Source: Chrysopilus asiliformis (taxonomy: Eukaryota; Arthropoda; Insecta; Diptera; Rhagionidae). From it: DNA of 64,000 bases. Made by a program: the position numbers and the translations under genes. Position 1 is the first letter of the stretch, and the number at the start of each line of letters is the position of its first letter. The notes beneath the pieces are model-generated. The model was not told where the DNA came from, made no database searches, and saw only the letters and a list, made by a program, of their open reading frames with translations. Positions 10,991 to 22,429 of this stretch are shown piece by piece. The stretch is from the NCBI GenBank assembly GCA_964034945.1, contig OZ035960.1:69212994-69276993 (forward strand), in the 5' to 3' direction.

Positions 10991-13319
10991 CATCGAAATT
11001 GGAAAAAGGGGCGTTGCCGAGTTAAGCCCCGCCCCCTCTCAGAAATCGATTTCCCATCAAAATTGGAAAAAGGGGCGTGGCCGAGTTAAGCCCCGCCCCC
11101 TCTCAGAAATCGATTTCCCATCAAAATTGGAAAAAGGGGCGTGGCCGAGTTAAGCCCCGCCCCCTCTCAGAAATCGATTTCCCATCAAAATTGGAAAAAG
11201 GGGCGTGGCCGAGTTAAGCCCCGCCCCCTCTCAGAAATAGATTTCCCATCAAAATTGGAAAAGGGGCGTGATCGAGTTAAGCCCCGCCCCCTCTCAGAAA
11301 TCGATTTCCCATCAAAATTGGAAAAAGGGGCGTTGCCGAGTTAAGCCCCGCCCCCTCTCAGAAATCGATTTCCCATCAAAATTGGAAAAAGGGGCGTGGC
11401 CGAGTTAAGCCCCGCCCCCTCTCAGAAATCGATTTCCCATCAAAATTGGAAAAAGGGGCGTGGCCGAGTTAAGCCCCGCCCCCTCTCAGAAATCGATTTC
11501 CCATCAAAATTGGAAAAAGGGGCGTGGCCGAGTTAAGCCCCGCCCCTCTCAGAAATCGATTTCCCATCAAAATTGGAAAAAGGGGCGTGGTCGAGTTAAG
11601 CCCCGCCCCCTCTCAGAAATCGATTTCCCATCAAAATTGGAAAAAGGGGCGTGGCCGAGTTAAGCCCCGCCCCCTCTCAGAAATCGATTTCCCATCAAAA
11701 TTGGAATAAGGGGCGTGGCCGAGTTAAGCCCCGCCCCCTCCCAGAAATCGATTTCCCATCAAAATTGGAAAAAGGGGCGTGGCCGAGTTAAGCTCCGCCC
11801 CCTCTCAGAAATCGATTTCCCATCAAAATTGGAAAAAGGGGCGTGGCCGAGTTAAGCCCCGCCCCCTCTCAGAAATCGATTTCCCATCAAAATTGGAACA
11901 AGGGGCGAGGCCGAGTTGAGCCCCGCCCCCTCAGAAATCGATTTCCCATCAAAATTGGAAAAAAGGGCGTGGCCGAGTTAAGCCCCGCCCCCTCTCAGAA
12001 ATCGATTTCCCATCAAAATTGGAAAAAGGGGTGTGGCCGAGTTAAGCCCCGCCCTCTCTCAGAAATCGATTTCCCATCAAAATTGGAAAAAGGGCCGTGG
12101 CCGAGTTAAGCCCCGCCCCCTCTCATAAATCGATTTCCCATCAAAATTGGAAAAAGGGGCGTGGCCGAGTTAAGCCCCGCCCCCTCTCAGAAATCGATTT
12201 CCCATCAAAATTGGAAAAAGGGGCGTGGCCGAGTTAAGCCCCGCCCCCTCTCAGAAATTAATTTCCCATCAAAATTGAAAAAAGGGGCGTGGCCCCGCCC
12301 CCTCTCAGAAATCGATTTCTCATCAAAATTGGAAAAAGGGGCGTGGCCGAGTTAAGCCCCGCCCCCTCTCAGAAATCGATTTCCCATAAAAATTGGAAAA
12401 AGGGGCGTGGCCGAGTTAAGCCCCGCCCCCTCTCAGAAATCGATTTCCCATAAAAATTGGAAAAAGGGGCGTGGCCGAGTTAAGCCCCGCCCCTCTCAGA
12501 AATCGATTTCCCATCAAAATTGGAAAAAGGGGCGTGGCCGAGTTAAGCCCCGCCCCTCTCAGAAATCGATTTCCCATCAAAATTGGAAAAAGGGGCGTGG
12601 CCGAGTTAAGCCCCGCCCCTCTCAGAAATCGATTTCCCATCAAAATTGGAAAAAGGGGCGTGGCCGAGTTAAGTCCCGCCCCCTCTCAGAAATCGATTTC
12701 CCATCAAAATTGGAAAAAGGGGCGTGGCCGAGTTAAGCCCCGCCCCCTCTCAGAAATCGATTTCCCATCGAAATTGGAAAAAGGGGCGTGGCCGAGTTAA
12801 GCCCCGCCCCTCTCAGAAATCGATTTCCCATCAAAATTGGAAAAAGGGGCGTGGCCGAGTTAAGCCCCGCCCCCTCTCAGAAATCGATTTCCCATCAAAA
12901 TTGGAAAAAGGGGCGTGGCCGAGTTAAGCCCCGCCCCCTCTCAGAAATCGATTTCCCATCAAAATTGGAAAAGGGGAGTGGCCGAGTTAAGCCCCGCCCC
13001 CTCTCAGAAATCGATTTCCCATCAAAATTGGAAAAAGAGGCGTGGCAGAGTTAAGCCCCGCCCCCTCTCAGAAATCGATATCCCATCAAAATTGGAAAAG
13101 GGGGCGTGGCCGAGTTAAGCCCCGCCCCCTCTCAGAAATCGATTTCCCATCAAAATTGGAAAAAGGGGCGTGGCCGAGTTAAGCCCCGCCCCCTCTCAGA
13201 AATCGATTTCCCATCAAAATTGGAAAAAGGGGCGTGGCCGAGTTAAGCCCCGCCCCCTCTCAGAAATCGATTACCCATCAAAATCGGAAAAAGGGGCGTG
13301 GCCGAGTTAAGCCCCGCCC
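10991..13319. repeat. Block duplicated at +2,669 bp, copy 2
   Basis: Copy 2 of the block at 8322-10650. About 300 bp of monomers (10.68-10.99 kb, with GGCCGTGG and GGTCGAG variants) separates the two copies, so they are not strictly abutting. Either the exchange points lay inside different units or the junction has been edited since. Confidence 0.9.
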
Positions 13320-15035
13320 CCTCTCAGAAATCGATTTCCCATCAAAATTGGAAAAAGGGGCGTGGCCGAGTTAAGCCCCGCCCCCTCTCAGAAATCGATT
13401 TCCCATCAATATTGAAAAAAGGGGCGTGGCCGAGTTAAGTCCCGCCCCCTCTCATAAATCGATTTCCCATCAAAATTGGAAAAAGGGGCGTGGCCGAGTT
13501 AAGCCCCGCCCCCTCTCAGAAATCGATTTCCCATCAAAATTGGAAAAAGGGGCGTGGCCGAGTTAAGCCCCGCCTCCTCTCAGAAATCGATTTCCCATCA
13601 AAATTGGAAAAAGGGCGGGGCCGAGTTAAGCCCCGCCCCCTCTCAGAAATCGATTTCCCATCAAAATTGGAAAAGGGGCGTGGCCGAGTTAAGCCCCGCC
13701 CCCTCTCAGAAATCGATTTCCCATCAAAATTGGAAAAAGGGGCGTGGCCGAGTTAAGCCCCGCCCCCTCTCAGAAATAGATTTCCCATCAAAATTGGAAA
13801 AAGGGGCGTGGCCGAGTTAATCCCCGCCCCCTCTCAGAAATCGATTTCCCATCAAAATTGGAAAAAGGGGCGTGGCCGAGTTAAGCCCCGCCCCCTCTCA
13901 GAAATCGATTTCCCATCAAAATTGGAAAAAGGGGCGGGGCCGAGTTAAGCCCCGCCCCCTCTCAGAAATCGATTTCCCATCAAAATTGGAAAAAGGGGCG
14001 GGGCCGAGTTAAGCCCCGCCCCCTCTCAGAAATCGATTTCCCATCAAAATTGGAAAAAGGGGCGTGGCCGAGTTAAGCCCCGCCCCCTCTCAGAAATCGA
14101 TTTCCCATCAAAATCGGAAAAAGGGCCGTGGCCGAGTTAAGCCCCGCCCCCTCTCAGAAATCGATTTCCCATCAAAATTGGAAAAAGGGGCGTGGCCGAG
14201 TTAAGCCCCGCCCCCTCTCAGAAATCGATTTCCCATCAAAATTGGAAAAAGGGGCGTGGTCGAGTTAAGCCCCGCCCCCTCTCAGAAATCGATTTCCCAT
14301 CAAAATTGGAAAAAGGGGCGTGGCCGAGTTAAGCCCCGCCCCCTCTCAGAAATCGATTTCCCATCAAAATTGGAAAAAGAGGTGTGGCAGAGTTAAGCCC
14401 CGCCCCCTCTCAGAAATCGATATCCCATCAAAATTGGAAAAAGGGGCGTGGCCGAGTTAAGCCCCGCCCCCTCTCAGAAATCGATTTCCCATCAAAATTG
14501 GAAAAAGGGGCGTGGTCGAGTTAAGCCCCGCCCCCTCTCAGAAATCGATTTCCCATCAAAATTGGAAAAGGGGGCGTGGCCGAGTTAAGCCCCGCCCCCT
14601 CTCAGAAATCGATTTCCCATCAAAATTGGAAAAAGGGGCGTGGTCGAGTTAAGCCCCGCCCCCTCTCAGAAATCGATTTCCCATCAAAATTGGAAAAAGA
14701 AGCGTGGCCGAGTTAAGCCCCGCCCCCTCTCAGAAATTGATTTCCCATCAAAATTGGAAAAGGGGGCGTGGCCGAGTTAAGCCCCGCCCCCTCTCAGAAA
14801 TCGATTTCCCATCGAAATTGGAAAAAGGGGCGTGGCCGAGTTAAGCCCCGCCCCTCTCAGAATTCGATTTCCCATCAAAATTGGAAAAAGGGGCGTGGCC
14901 GAGTTAAGCCCCGCCCCCTCTCAGAAATCGATTTCCCATCAAAATTGGAAAAAGGGGCGTGGCCGAGTTAAGCCCCGCCCCCTCTCAGAAATCGATTTCC
15001 CATCAAAATTGGAAAAGGGGGCGTGGCCGAGTTAA
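12360..15035. repeat. 2.7-kb block shared with 18.7-21.4 kb, copy 1
   Basis: Starts at the first CATAAAAATT unit and ends at the 63-bp AGAATTCGATT unit and its neighbours. The ordered markers recur at +6,383, becoming +6,382 after about 19.6 kb because of one single-base length change. Shared features include GCCTCC (13572), two GGCGGGG units, ATAGAT, AATCCCC, GGCCGTGG and the rare AGAATTCG variant at about 14862. This block overlaps the second 2,669-bp copy, so the duplications are nested: part of a block that had already doubled was copied again. Confidence 0.85.
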
Positions 15036-15598
15036 GCCCCGCCCCCTCTCAGAAATCGATTTCCCATCAAAATTGGAAAAAGAGGCGTGGCAGAGTTAAG
15101 CCCCGCCCCCTCTCAGAAATCGATATCCCATCAAAATTGGAAAAAGGGGCGTGGCCGAGTTAAGCCCCGCCCCCTCTCAGAAATCGATTTCCCATCAAAA
15201 TTGGAAAAAGGGGCGTTGCCGAGTTAAGCCCCGCCCCCTCTCAGAAATCGATTTCCCATCAAAATTGGAAAAAGGGGCGTGGCCGAGTTAAGCCCCGCCC
15301 CCTCTCAGAAATCTATTACCCATCAAAATCGGAAAAAGGGGCGTGGCCGAGTTAAGCCCCGCCCCCTCTCAGAAATCGATTTCCCATCAAAATTGGAAAA
15401 AGGGGCGTGGCCGAGTTAAGCCCCGCCCCCTCTCAGAAATCGATTTCCCATCAATATTGAAAAAAGGGGCGTGGCCGAGTTAAGTCCCGCCCCCTCTCAG
15501 AAATAGATTTCCCATCAAAATGGGAAAAAGGGGCGTGGCCGAGTTAAGCCCCGCCCCCTCTCAGAAATCGATTTCCCATCAAAATTGGAAAAAGGGGC
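15036..15598. repeat. Short linking stretch of tagged monomers
   Basis: No gene. About nine units with GGCAGAG/GATATCCC (about 15090-15125), GCGTTGCC, an ATCTATTACCC unit at about 15312, CATCAATATTG, AGTCCCG and a CATCAAAATGGG unit. Similar markers recur elsewhere but not in this order. Confidence 0.7.
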
Positions 15599-16700
15599 GT
15601 GGCCGAGTTAAGCCCCGCCCCCTCTCAGAAATCGATTTCTTATCAAAATTGGAAAAAGAAGCGTGGCCGAGTTAAGCCCCGCCCCTCTCAGAAATCGATT
15701 TCCCATCAAAATTGGAAAAAGGGGCGTGGCCGAGTTAAGCCCCGCCCCCTCTCAGAAATCGATTTCCCATCAAAATTGGAAAAAGGGGCGTGGCCGAGTT
15801 AAGCCCCGCCCCTCTCAGAAATCGATTTCCCATCAAAATTGGAAAAAGGGGCGTGGCCGAGTTAAGCCCCGCCCCCTCTCAGAAATCGATTACCCATCAA
15901 AATCGGAAAAAGGGGCGTGGCCGAGTTAAGCCCCGCCCCCTCTCAGAAATCGATTTCCCATCAAAATTGGAAAAAGGGGCGTGGCCGAGTTAAGCCCCGC
16001 CCCCTCTCAGAAATCGATTTCCCATCGAAATTGGAAAAAGGGGCGTTGCCGAGTTAAGCCCCGCCCCCTCTCAGAAATCGATTTCCCATCAAAATTGGAA
16101 AAAGGGGCGTGGCCGAGTTAAGCCCCGCCCCCTCTCAGAAATCGATTTCCCATCAAAATTGGAAAAAGGGGCGTGGCCGAGTTAAGCCCCGCCCCCTCTC
16201 AGAAATAGATTTCCCATCAAAATTGGAAAAGGGGCGTGATCGAGTTAAGCCCCGCCCCCTCTCAGAAATCGATTTCCCATCAAAATTGGAAAAAGAAGCG
16301 TGGCCGAGTTAAGCCCCGCCCCCTCTCAGAAATCGATTTCCCATCAAAATTGGAAAAAGGGGCGTGGCCGAGTTAAGCCCCGCCCCTCTCAGAAATCGAT
16401 TTCCCATCAAAATTGGAAAAAGGGGCGTGGTCGAGTTAAGCCCCGCCCCCTCTCAGAAATCGATTTCCCATCAAAATTGGAAAAAGGGGCGTGGCCGAGT
16501 TAAGCCCCGCCCCTTCTCAGAAATCGATTTCCCATCAAAATTGGAATAAGGGGCGTGGCCGAGTTAAGCCCCGCCCCCTCCCAGAAATCGATTTCCCATC
16601 AAAATTGGAAAAAGGGGCGTGGCCGAGTTAAGCTCCGCCCCCTCTCAGAAATCGATTTCCCATCAAAATTGGAAAAAGGGGCGTGGCCGAGTTAAGCCCT
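15599..16700. repeat. 1.1-kb block duplicated at +1.6 kb, copy 1
   Basis: Begins with the TTTCTTATC unit followed by AAGAAGCG, then 63-bp units, GATTACCC, CATCGAAATT/GCGTTGCC, ATAGAT/GCGTGATCGAG, AAGAAGCG, GGTCGAG, GGAATAAGG, CCTCCCAG and AGCTCCG. The same order is at 17194-18300, first at +1,595 then +1,660. The first half is also at 26572-27130 (+10,973), and much of it at 3058-4160 and 7898-9130. This is one of the most reused marker strings in the left half. Confidence 0.85.
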
Positions 16701-17193
16701 GCCCCTTCTCAGAAATCGATTTCCCATCAAAATTGGAAAAAGGGGCGTGGCCGAGTTAAGCCCCGCCCCCTCTCAGAAATCGATTTCCCATCAAAATTGG
16801 AAAAGGGGGCGTGGCCGAGTTAAGCCCCGCCCCCTCTCAGAAATCGATTTCCCATCAAAATTGGAAAAAGGGGCGTGGCCGAGTTAAGCCCCACCCCCTC
16901 TCAGAAATCGATTTCCCATCAAAATTGGAAAAAGGGGCGTGGCCGAGTTAAGCCCCGCCCCCTCTCAGAAATCGATTTCCCATCAAAATTGGAAAAAGGG
17001 GCGTGGCCGAGTTAAGCCCCGCCCCCTCTCAGAAATTGATTCCCATCAAAATTGGAAAAGGGGGCGTGGCCGAGTTAAGCCCCGCCCCCTCTCAGAAATC
17101 GATTTCCCATCAAAATGGGAAAAAGGGGCGTGGCCGAGTTAAGCCCCGCCCCCTCTCAGAAATCGATTTCCCATCAAAATTGGAAAAAGGGGC
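16701..17193. repeat. Linking stretch with CCTGCCCCTTCTC and shortened units
   Basis: No gene. Marker order CCTGCCCCTTCTC, an A4G5 unit, CCCCACCCC, an ATTGATTCCC unit one T short at about 17037-17045, and a CATCAAAATGGG unit. The order resembles 2560-3050 and 7400-7890 but has lost some units. Confidence 0.7.
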
Positions 17194-18300
17194 GTGGCCG
17201 AGTTAAGCCCCGCCCCCTCTCAGAAATCGATTTCTTATCAAAATTGGAAAAATAAGCGTGGCCGAGTTAAGCCCCGCCCCTCTCAGAAATCGATTTCCCA
17301 TCAAAATTGGAAAAAGGGGCGTGGCCGAGTTAAGCCCCGCCCCCTCTCAGAAATCGATTTCCCATCAAAATTGGAAAAAAGGGGCGTGGCCGAGTTAAGC
17401 CCCGCCCCTCTCAGAAATCGATTTCCCATCAAAATTGGAAAAAGGGGCGTGGCCGAGTTAAGCCCCGCCCCCTCTCAGAAATCGATTACCCATCAAAATC
17501 GGAAAAAGGGGCGTGGCCGAGTTAAGCCCCGCCCCCTCTCAGAAATCGATTTCCCATCAAAATTGGAAAAAGGGGCGTGGCCGAGTTAAGCCCCGCCCCC
17601 TCTCAGAAATCGATTTCCCATCGAAATTGGAAAAAGGGGCGTTGCCGAGTTAAGCCCCGCCCCCTCTCAGAAATCGATTTCCCATCAAAATTGGAAAAAG
17701 GGGCGTGGCCGAGTTAAGCCCCGCCCCCTCTCAGAAATCGATTTCCCATCAAAATTGGAAAAAGGGGCGTGGCCGAGTTAAGCCCCGCCCCCTCTCAGAA
17801 ATCGATTTCCCATCAAAATTGGAAAAAGGGGCGTGGCCGAGTTAAGCCCCGCCCCCTCTCAGAAATAGATTTCCCATCAAAATTGGAAAAGGGGCGTGAT
17901 CGAGTTAAGCCCCGCCCCCTCTCAGAAATCGATTTCCCATCAAAATTGGAAAAAGAAGCGTGGCCGAGTTAAGCCCCGCCCCCTCTCAGAAATCGATTTC
18001 CCATCAAAATTGGAAAAAGGGGCGTGGTCGAGTTAAGCCCCGCCCCCTCTCAGAAATCGATTTCCCATCAAAATTGGAAAAAGGGGCGTGGCCGAGTTAA
18101 GCCCCGCCCCCTCTCAGAAATCGATTTCCCATCAAAATTGGAATAAGGGGCGTGGCCGAGTTAAGCCCCGCCCCCTCCCAGAAATCGATTTCCCATCAAA
18201 ATTGGAAAAAGGGGCGTGGCCGAGTTAAGCTCCGCCCCCTCTCAGAAATCGATTTCCCATCAAAATTGGAAAAAGGGGCGTGGCCGAGTTAAGCCCCGCC
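17194..18300. repeat. 1.1-kb block duplicated at +1.6 kb, copy 2
   Basis: Second copy of 15599-16700. It carries private changes: AAATAAGCG near 17248 in place of AAGAAGCG, and a six-A unit near 17378 that keeps the frame open and yields the 131-codon frame at 17194-17589. It lacks about two monomers (the 127-bp 64+63 pair) present in copy 1 around 16.31-16.43 kb. Confidence 0.8.
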
Positions 18301-18742
18301 CCCTCTCAGAAATCGATTTCCCATCAAAATTGGAAAAAGGGGACGGGCCGAGTTGAGCCCCGCCCCCTCAGAAATCGATTTCCCATCAAAATTGGAAAAA
18401 AGGGCGTGGCCGAGTTAAGCCCCGCCCCCTCTCAGAAATCGATTTCCCATCAAAATTGGAAAAAGGGGTGTGGCCGAGTTAAGCCCCGCCCCCTCTCAGA
18501 AATCGATTTCCCATCAAAATTGGAAAAAGGGCCGTGGCCGAGTTAAGCCCCGCCCCCTCTCAGAAATCGATTTCCCATCAAAATTGGAAAAAGGGGCGTG
18601 GCCGAGTTAAGCCCCGCCCCCTCTCAGAAATCGATTTCCCATCAAAATTGGAAAAAGGGGCGTGGCCGAGTTAAGCCCCGCCCCCTCTCAGAAATTAATT
18701 TCCCATCAAAATTGGAAAAAGGGGCGTGGCCGAGTTAAGCCC
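18301..18742. repeat. Stretch with GACGGGCC / GAGTTGAG / CCCCTCAG units
   Basis: No gene. Resembles 9.19-9.6 kb (GGAACAAGG, GAGTTGAG, CCCCTCAG, AAAAAAGGGCG, GGTGTGG, GGCCGTGG) but has GGACGGGCC where that copy has GGGGCGAGGCC. An ATTAAT unit at about 18693 follows, but without the 54-bp unit usually found next to it, so the linked pair has been separated or was never completed here. Confidence 0.75.
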
Positions 18743-21417
18743 CGCCCCCTCTCAGAAATCGATTTCCCATAAAAATTGGAAAAAGGGGCGTGGCCGAGTT
18801 AAGCCCCGCCCCCTCTCAGAAATCGATTTCCCATAAAAATTGGAAAAAGGGGCGTGGCCGAGTTAAGCCCCGCCCCTCTCAGAAATCGATTTCCCATCAA
18901 AATTGGAAAAAGGGGCGTGGCCGAGTTAAGCCCCGCCCCTCTCAGAAATCGATTTCCCATCAAAATTGGAAAAAGGGGCGTGGCCGAGTTAAGCCCCGCC
19001 CCTCTCAGAAATCGATTTCCCATCAAAATTGGAAAAAGGGGCGTGGCCGAGTTAAGTCCCGCCCCCTCTCAGAAATCGATTTCCCATCAAAATTGGAAAA
19101 AGGGGCGTGGCCGAGTTAAGCCCCGCCCCCTCTCAGAAATCGATTTCCCATCGAAATTGGAAAAAGGGGCGTGGCCGAGTTAAGCCCCGCCCCTCTCAGA
19201 AATCGATTTCCCATCAAAATTGGAAAAAGGGGCGTGGCCGAGTTAAGCCCCGCCCCCTCTCAGAAATCGATTTCCCATCAAAATTGGAAAAAGGGGCGTG
19301 GCCGAGTTAAGCCCCGCCCCCTCTCAGAAATCGATTTCCCATCAAAATTGGAAAAGGGGCGTGGCCGAGTTAAGCCCCGCCCCCTCTCAGAAATCGATTT
19401 CCCATCAAAATTGGAAAAAGAGGCGTGGCAGAGTTAAGCCCCGCCCCCTCTCAGAAATCGATATCCCATCAAAATTGGAAAAGGGGGCGTGGCCGAGTTA
19501 AGCCCCGCCCCCTCTCAGAAATCGATTTCCCATCAAAATTGGAAAAAGGGGCGTGGCCGAGTTAAGCCCCGCCCCTTCTCAGAAATCGATTTCCCATCAA
19601 AATTGGAAAAAGGGGCGTGGCCGAGTTAAGCCCCGCCCCTCTCAGAAATCGATTACCCATCAAAATCGGAAAAAGGGGCGTGGCCGAGTTAAGCCCCGCC
19701 CTCTCTCAGAAATCGATTTCCCATCAAAATTGGAAAAAGGGGCGTGGCCGAGTTAAGCCCCGCCCCCTCTCAGAAATCGATTTCCCATCAATATTGAAAA
19801 AAGGGGCGTGGCCGAGTTAAGTCCCGCCCCCTCTCATAAATCGATTTCCCATCAAAATTGGAAAAAGGGGCGTGGCCGAGTTAAGCCCCGCCCCCTCTCA
19901 GAAATCGATTTCCCATCAAAATTGGAAAAAGGGGCGTGGCCGAGTTAAGCCCCGCCTCCTCTCAGAAATCGATTTCCCATCAAAATTGGAAAAAGGGGCG
20001 TTGCCGAGTTAAGCCCCGCCCCTCTCAGAAATAGATTTCCCATCAAAATTGGAAAAGGGGCGTGGCCGAGTTAAGCCCCGCCCCCTCTCAGAAATCGATT
20101 TCCCATCAAAATTGGAAAAAGGGGCGTGGCCGAGTTAAGCCCCGCCCCCTCTCAGAAATAGATTTCCCATCAAAATTGGAAAAAGGGGCGTGGCCGAGTT
20201 AATCCCCGCCCCCTCTCAGAAATCGATTTCCCATCAAAATTGGAAAAAGGGGCGTGGCCGAGTTAAGCCCCGCCCCCTCTCAGAAATCGATTTCCCATCA
20301 AAATTGGAAAAAGGGGCGGGGCCGAGTTAAGCCCCGCCCCCTCTCAGAAATCGATTTCCCATCAAAATTGGAAAAAGGGGCGGGGCCGAGTTAAGCCCCG
20401 CCCCCTCTCAGAAATCGATTTCCCATCAAAATTGGAAAAAGGGGCGTGGCCGAGTTAAGCCCCGCCCCCTCTCAGAAATCGATTTCCCATCAAAATTGGA
20501 AAAAGGGGCGTGGCCGAGTTAAGCCCCGCCCCCTCTCAGAAATCGATTTCCCATCAAAATCGGAAAAAGGGCCGTGGCCGAGTTAAGCCCCGCCCCCTCT
20601 CAGAAATCGATTTCCCATCAAAATTGGAAAAAGGGGCGTGGCCGAGTTAAGCCCCGCCCCCTCTCAGAAATCGATTTCCCATCAAAATTGGAAAAAGGGG
20701 CGTGGTCGAGTTAAGCCCCGCCCCCTCTCAGAAATCGATTTCCCATCAAAATTGGAAAAAGGGGCGTGGCCGAGTTAAGCCCCGCCCCCTCTCAGAAATT
20801 GATTTCCCATCAAAATTGGAAAAAGGGGCGTGGCCGAGTTAAGCCCCGCCCCCTCTCAGAAATCGATTTCCCATCAAAATTGGAAAAAGGGGCGTGGCCG
20901 AGTTAAGCCCCGCCCCCTCTCAGAAATCGATTTCCCATCAAAATTGGAAAAAGAGGCGTGGCAGAGTTAAGCCCCGCCCCCTCTCAGAAATCGATATCCC
21001 ATCAAAATTGGAAAAAGGGGCGTGGCCGAGTTAAGCCCCGCCCCCTCTCAGAAATCGATTTCCCATCAAAATTGGAAAAAGAAGCGTGGCCGAGTTAAGC
21101 CCCGCCCCCTCTCAGAAATTGATTTCCCATCAAAATTGGAAAAGGGGGCGTGGCCGAGTTAAGCCCCGCCCCCTCTCAGAAATCGATTTCCCATCGAAAT
21201 TGGAAAAAGGGGCGTGGCCGAGTTAAGCCCCGCCCCTCTCAGAATTCGATTTCCCATCAAAATTGAAAAAAGGGGCGTGGCCGAGTTAAGCCCCGCCCCC
21301 TCTCAGAAATCGATTTCCCATCAAAATTGGAAAAAGGGGCGTGGCCGAGTTAAGCCCCGCCCCCTCTCAGAAATCGATTTCCCATCAAAATTGGAAAAGG
21401 GGGCGTGGCCGAGTTAA
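18743..21417. repeat. 2.7-kb block shared with 12.4-15.0 kb, copy 2
   Basis: Second copy at +6,383/+6,382. Local differences are concentrated at 19.55-19.75 kb (CCCTTCTCAG, a 63-bp GATTACCC unit, GCCCTCTCTC) and around 19.99-20.05 kb (GCGTTGCC and a 63-bp ATAGAT unit). The rest agrees in marker order up to the AGAATTCG unit at about 21244. Confidence 0.82.
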
Positions 21418-22429
21418 GCCCCGCCCCCTCTCAGAAATCGATTTCCCATCAAAATTGGAAAAAGGGGCGTGGCCGAGTTAAGCCCCGCCCCCTCTCAGAA
21501 ATCGATTTCCCATCAAAATTGGAAAAGGGGCGTGATCGAGTTAAGCCCCGCCCCCTCTCAGAAATCGATTTCCCATCAAAATTGGAAAAAGAAGCGTGGC
21601 CGAGTTAAGCCCCGCCCCCTCTCAGAAATCGATTTCCCATCAAAATTGGAAAAAGGGGCGTGGCCGAGTTAAGCCCCGCCCCTCTCAGAAATCGATTTCC
21701 CATCAAAATTGGAAAAAGGGGCGTGGTCGAGTTAAGCCCCGCCCCCTCTCAGAAATCGATTTCCCATCAAAATTGGAAAAAGGGGCGTGGCCGAGTTAAG
21801 CCCCGCCCCCTCTCAGAAATCGATTTCCCATCAAAATTGGAATAAGGGGCGTGGCCGAGTTAAGCCCCGCCCCCTCCCAGAAATCGATTTCCCATCAAAA
21901 TTGGAAAAAGGGGCGTGGCCGAGTTAAGCTCCGCCCCCTCTCAGAAATCGATTTCCCATCAAAATTGGAAAAAGGGGCGTGGCCGAGTTAAGCCCCGCCC
22001 CCTCTCAGAAATCGATTACCCATCAAAATCGGAAAAAGGGGCGTGGCCGAGTTAAGCCCCGCCCCCTCTCAGAAATCGATTTCCCATCAAAATTGGAAAA
22101 AGGGGCGTGGCCGAGTTAAGCCCCGCCCCCTCTCAGAAATCGATTACCCATCAAAATCGGAAAAAGGGGCGTGGCCGAGTTAAGCCCCGCCCCCTCTCAG
22201 AAATCGATTTCCCATCAAAATTGGAAAAAGGGGCGTGGCCGAGTTAAGCCCCGCCCCCTCTCAGAAATCGATTTCCCATCAATATTGAAAAAAGGGGCGT
22301 GGCCGAGTTAAGTCCCGCCCCCTCTCAGAAATAGATTTCCCATCAAAATTGGAAAAGGGGCGTGGCCGAGTTAAGCCCCGCCCCCTCTCAGAAATCGATT
22401 TCCCATCAAAATTGGAAAAAGGGGCGTGG
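21418..22429. repeat. Left-type monomers, partial repeat of 16.1-16.6 kb
   Basis: No gene. 21596-21845 matches 16300-16549 at +5,296 (63-bp unit, GGTCGAG, GGAATAAGG). Two GATTACCC units 127-128 bp apart (about 22014 and 22142) suggest a local two-unit duplication. CATCAATATTG, AGTCCCG and ATAGAT follow. Confidence 0.75.
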
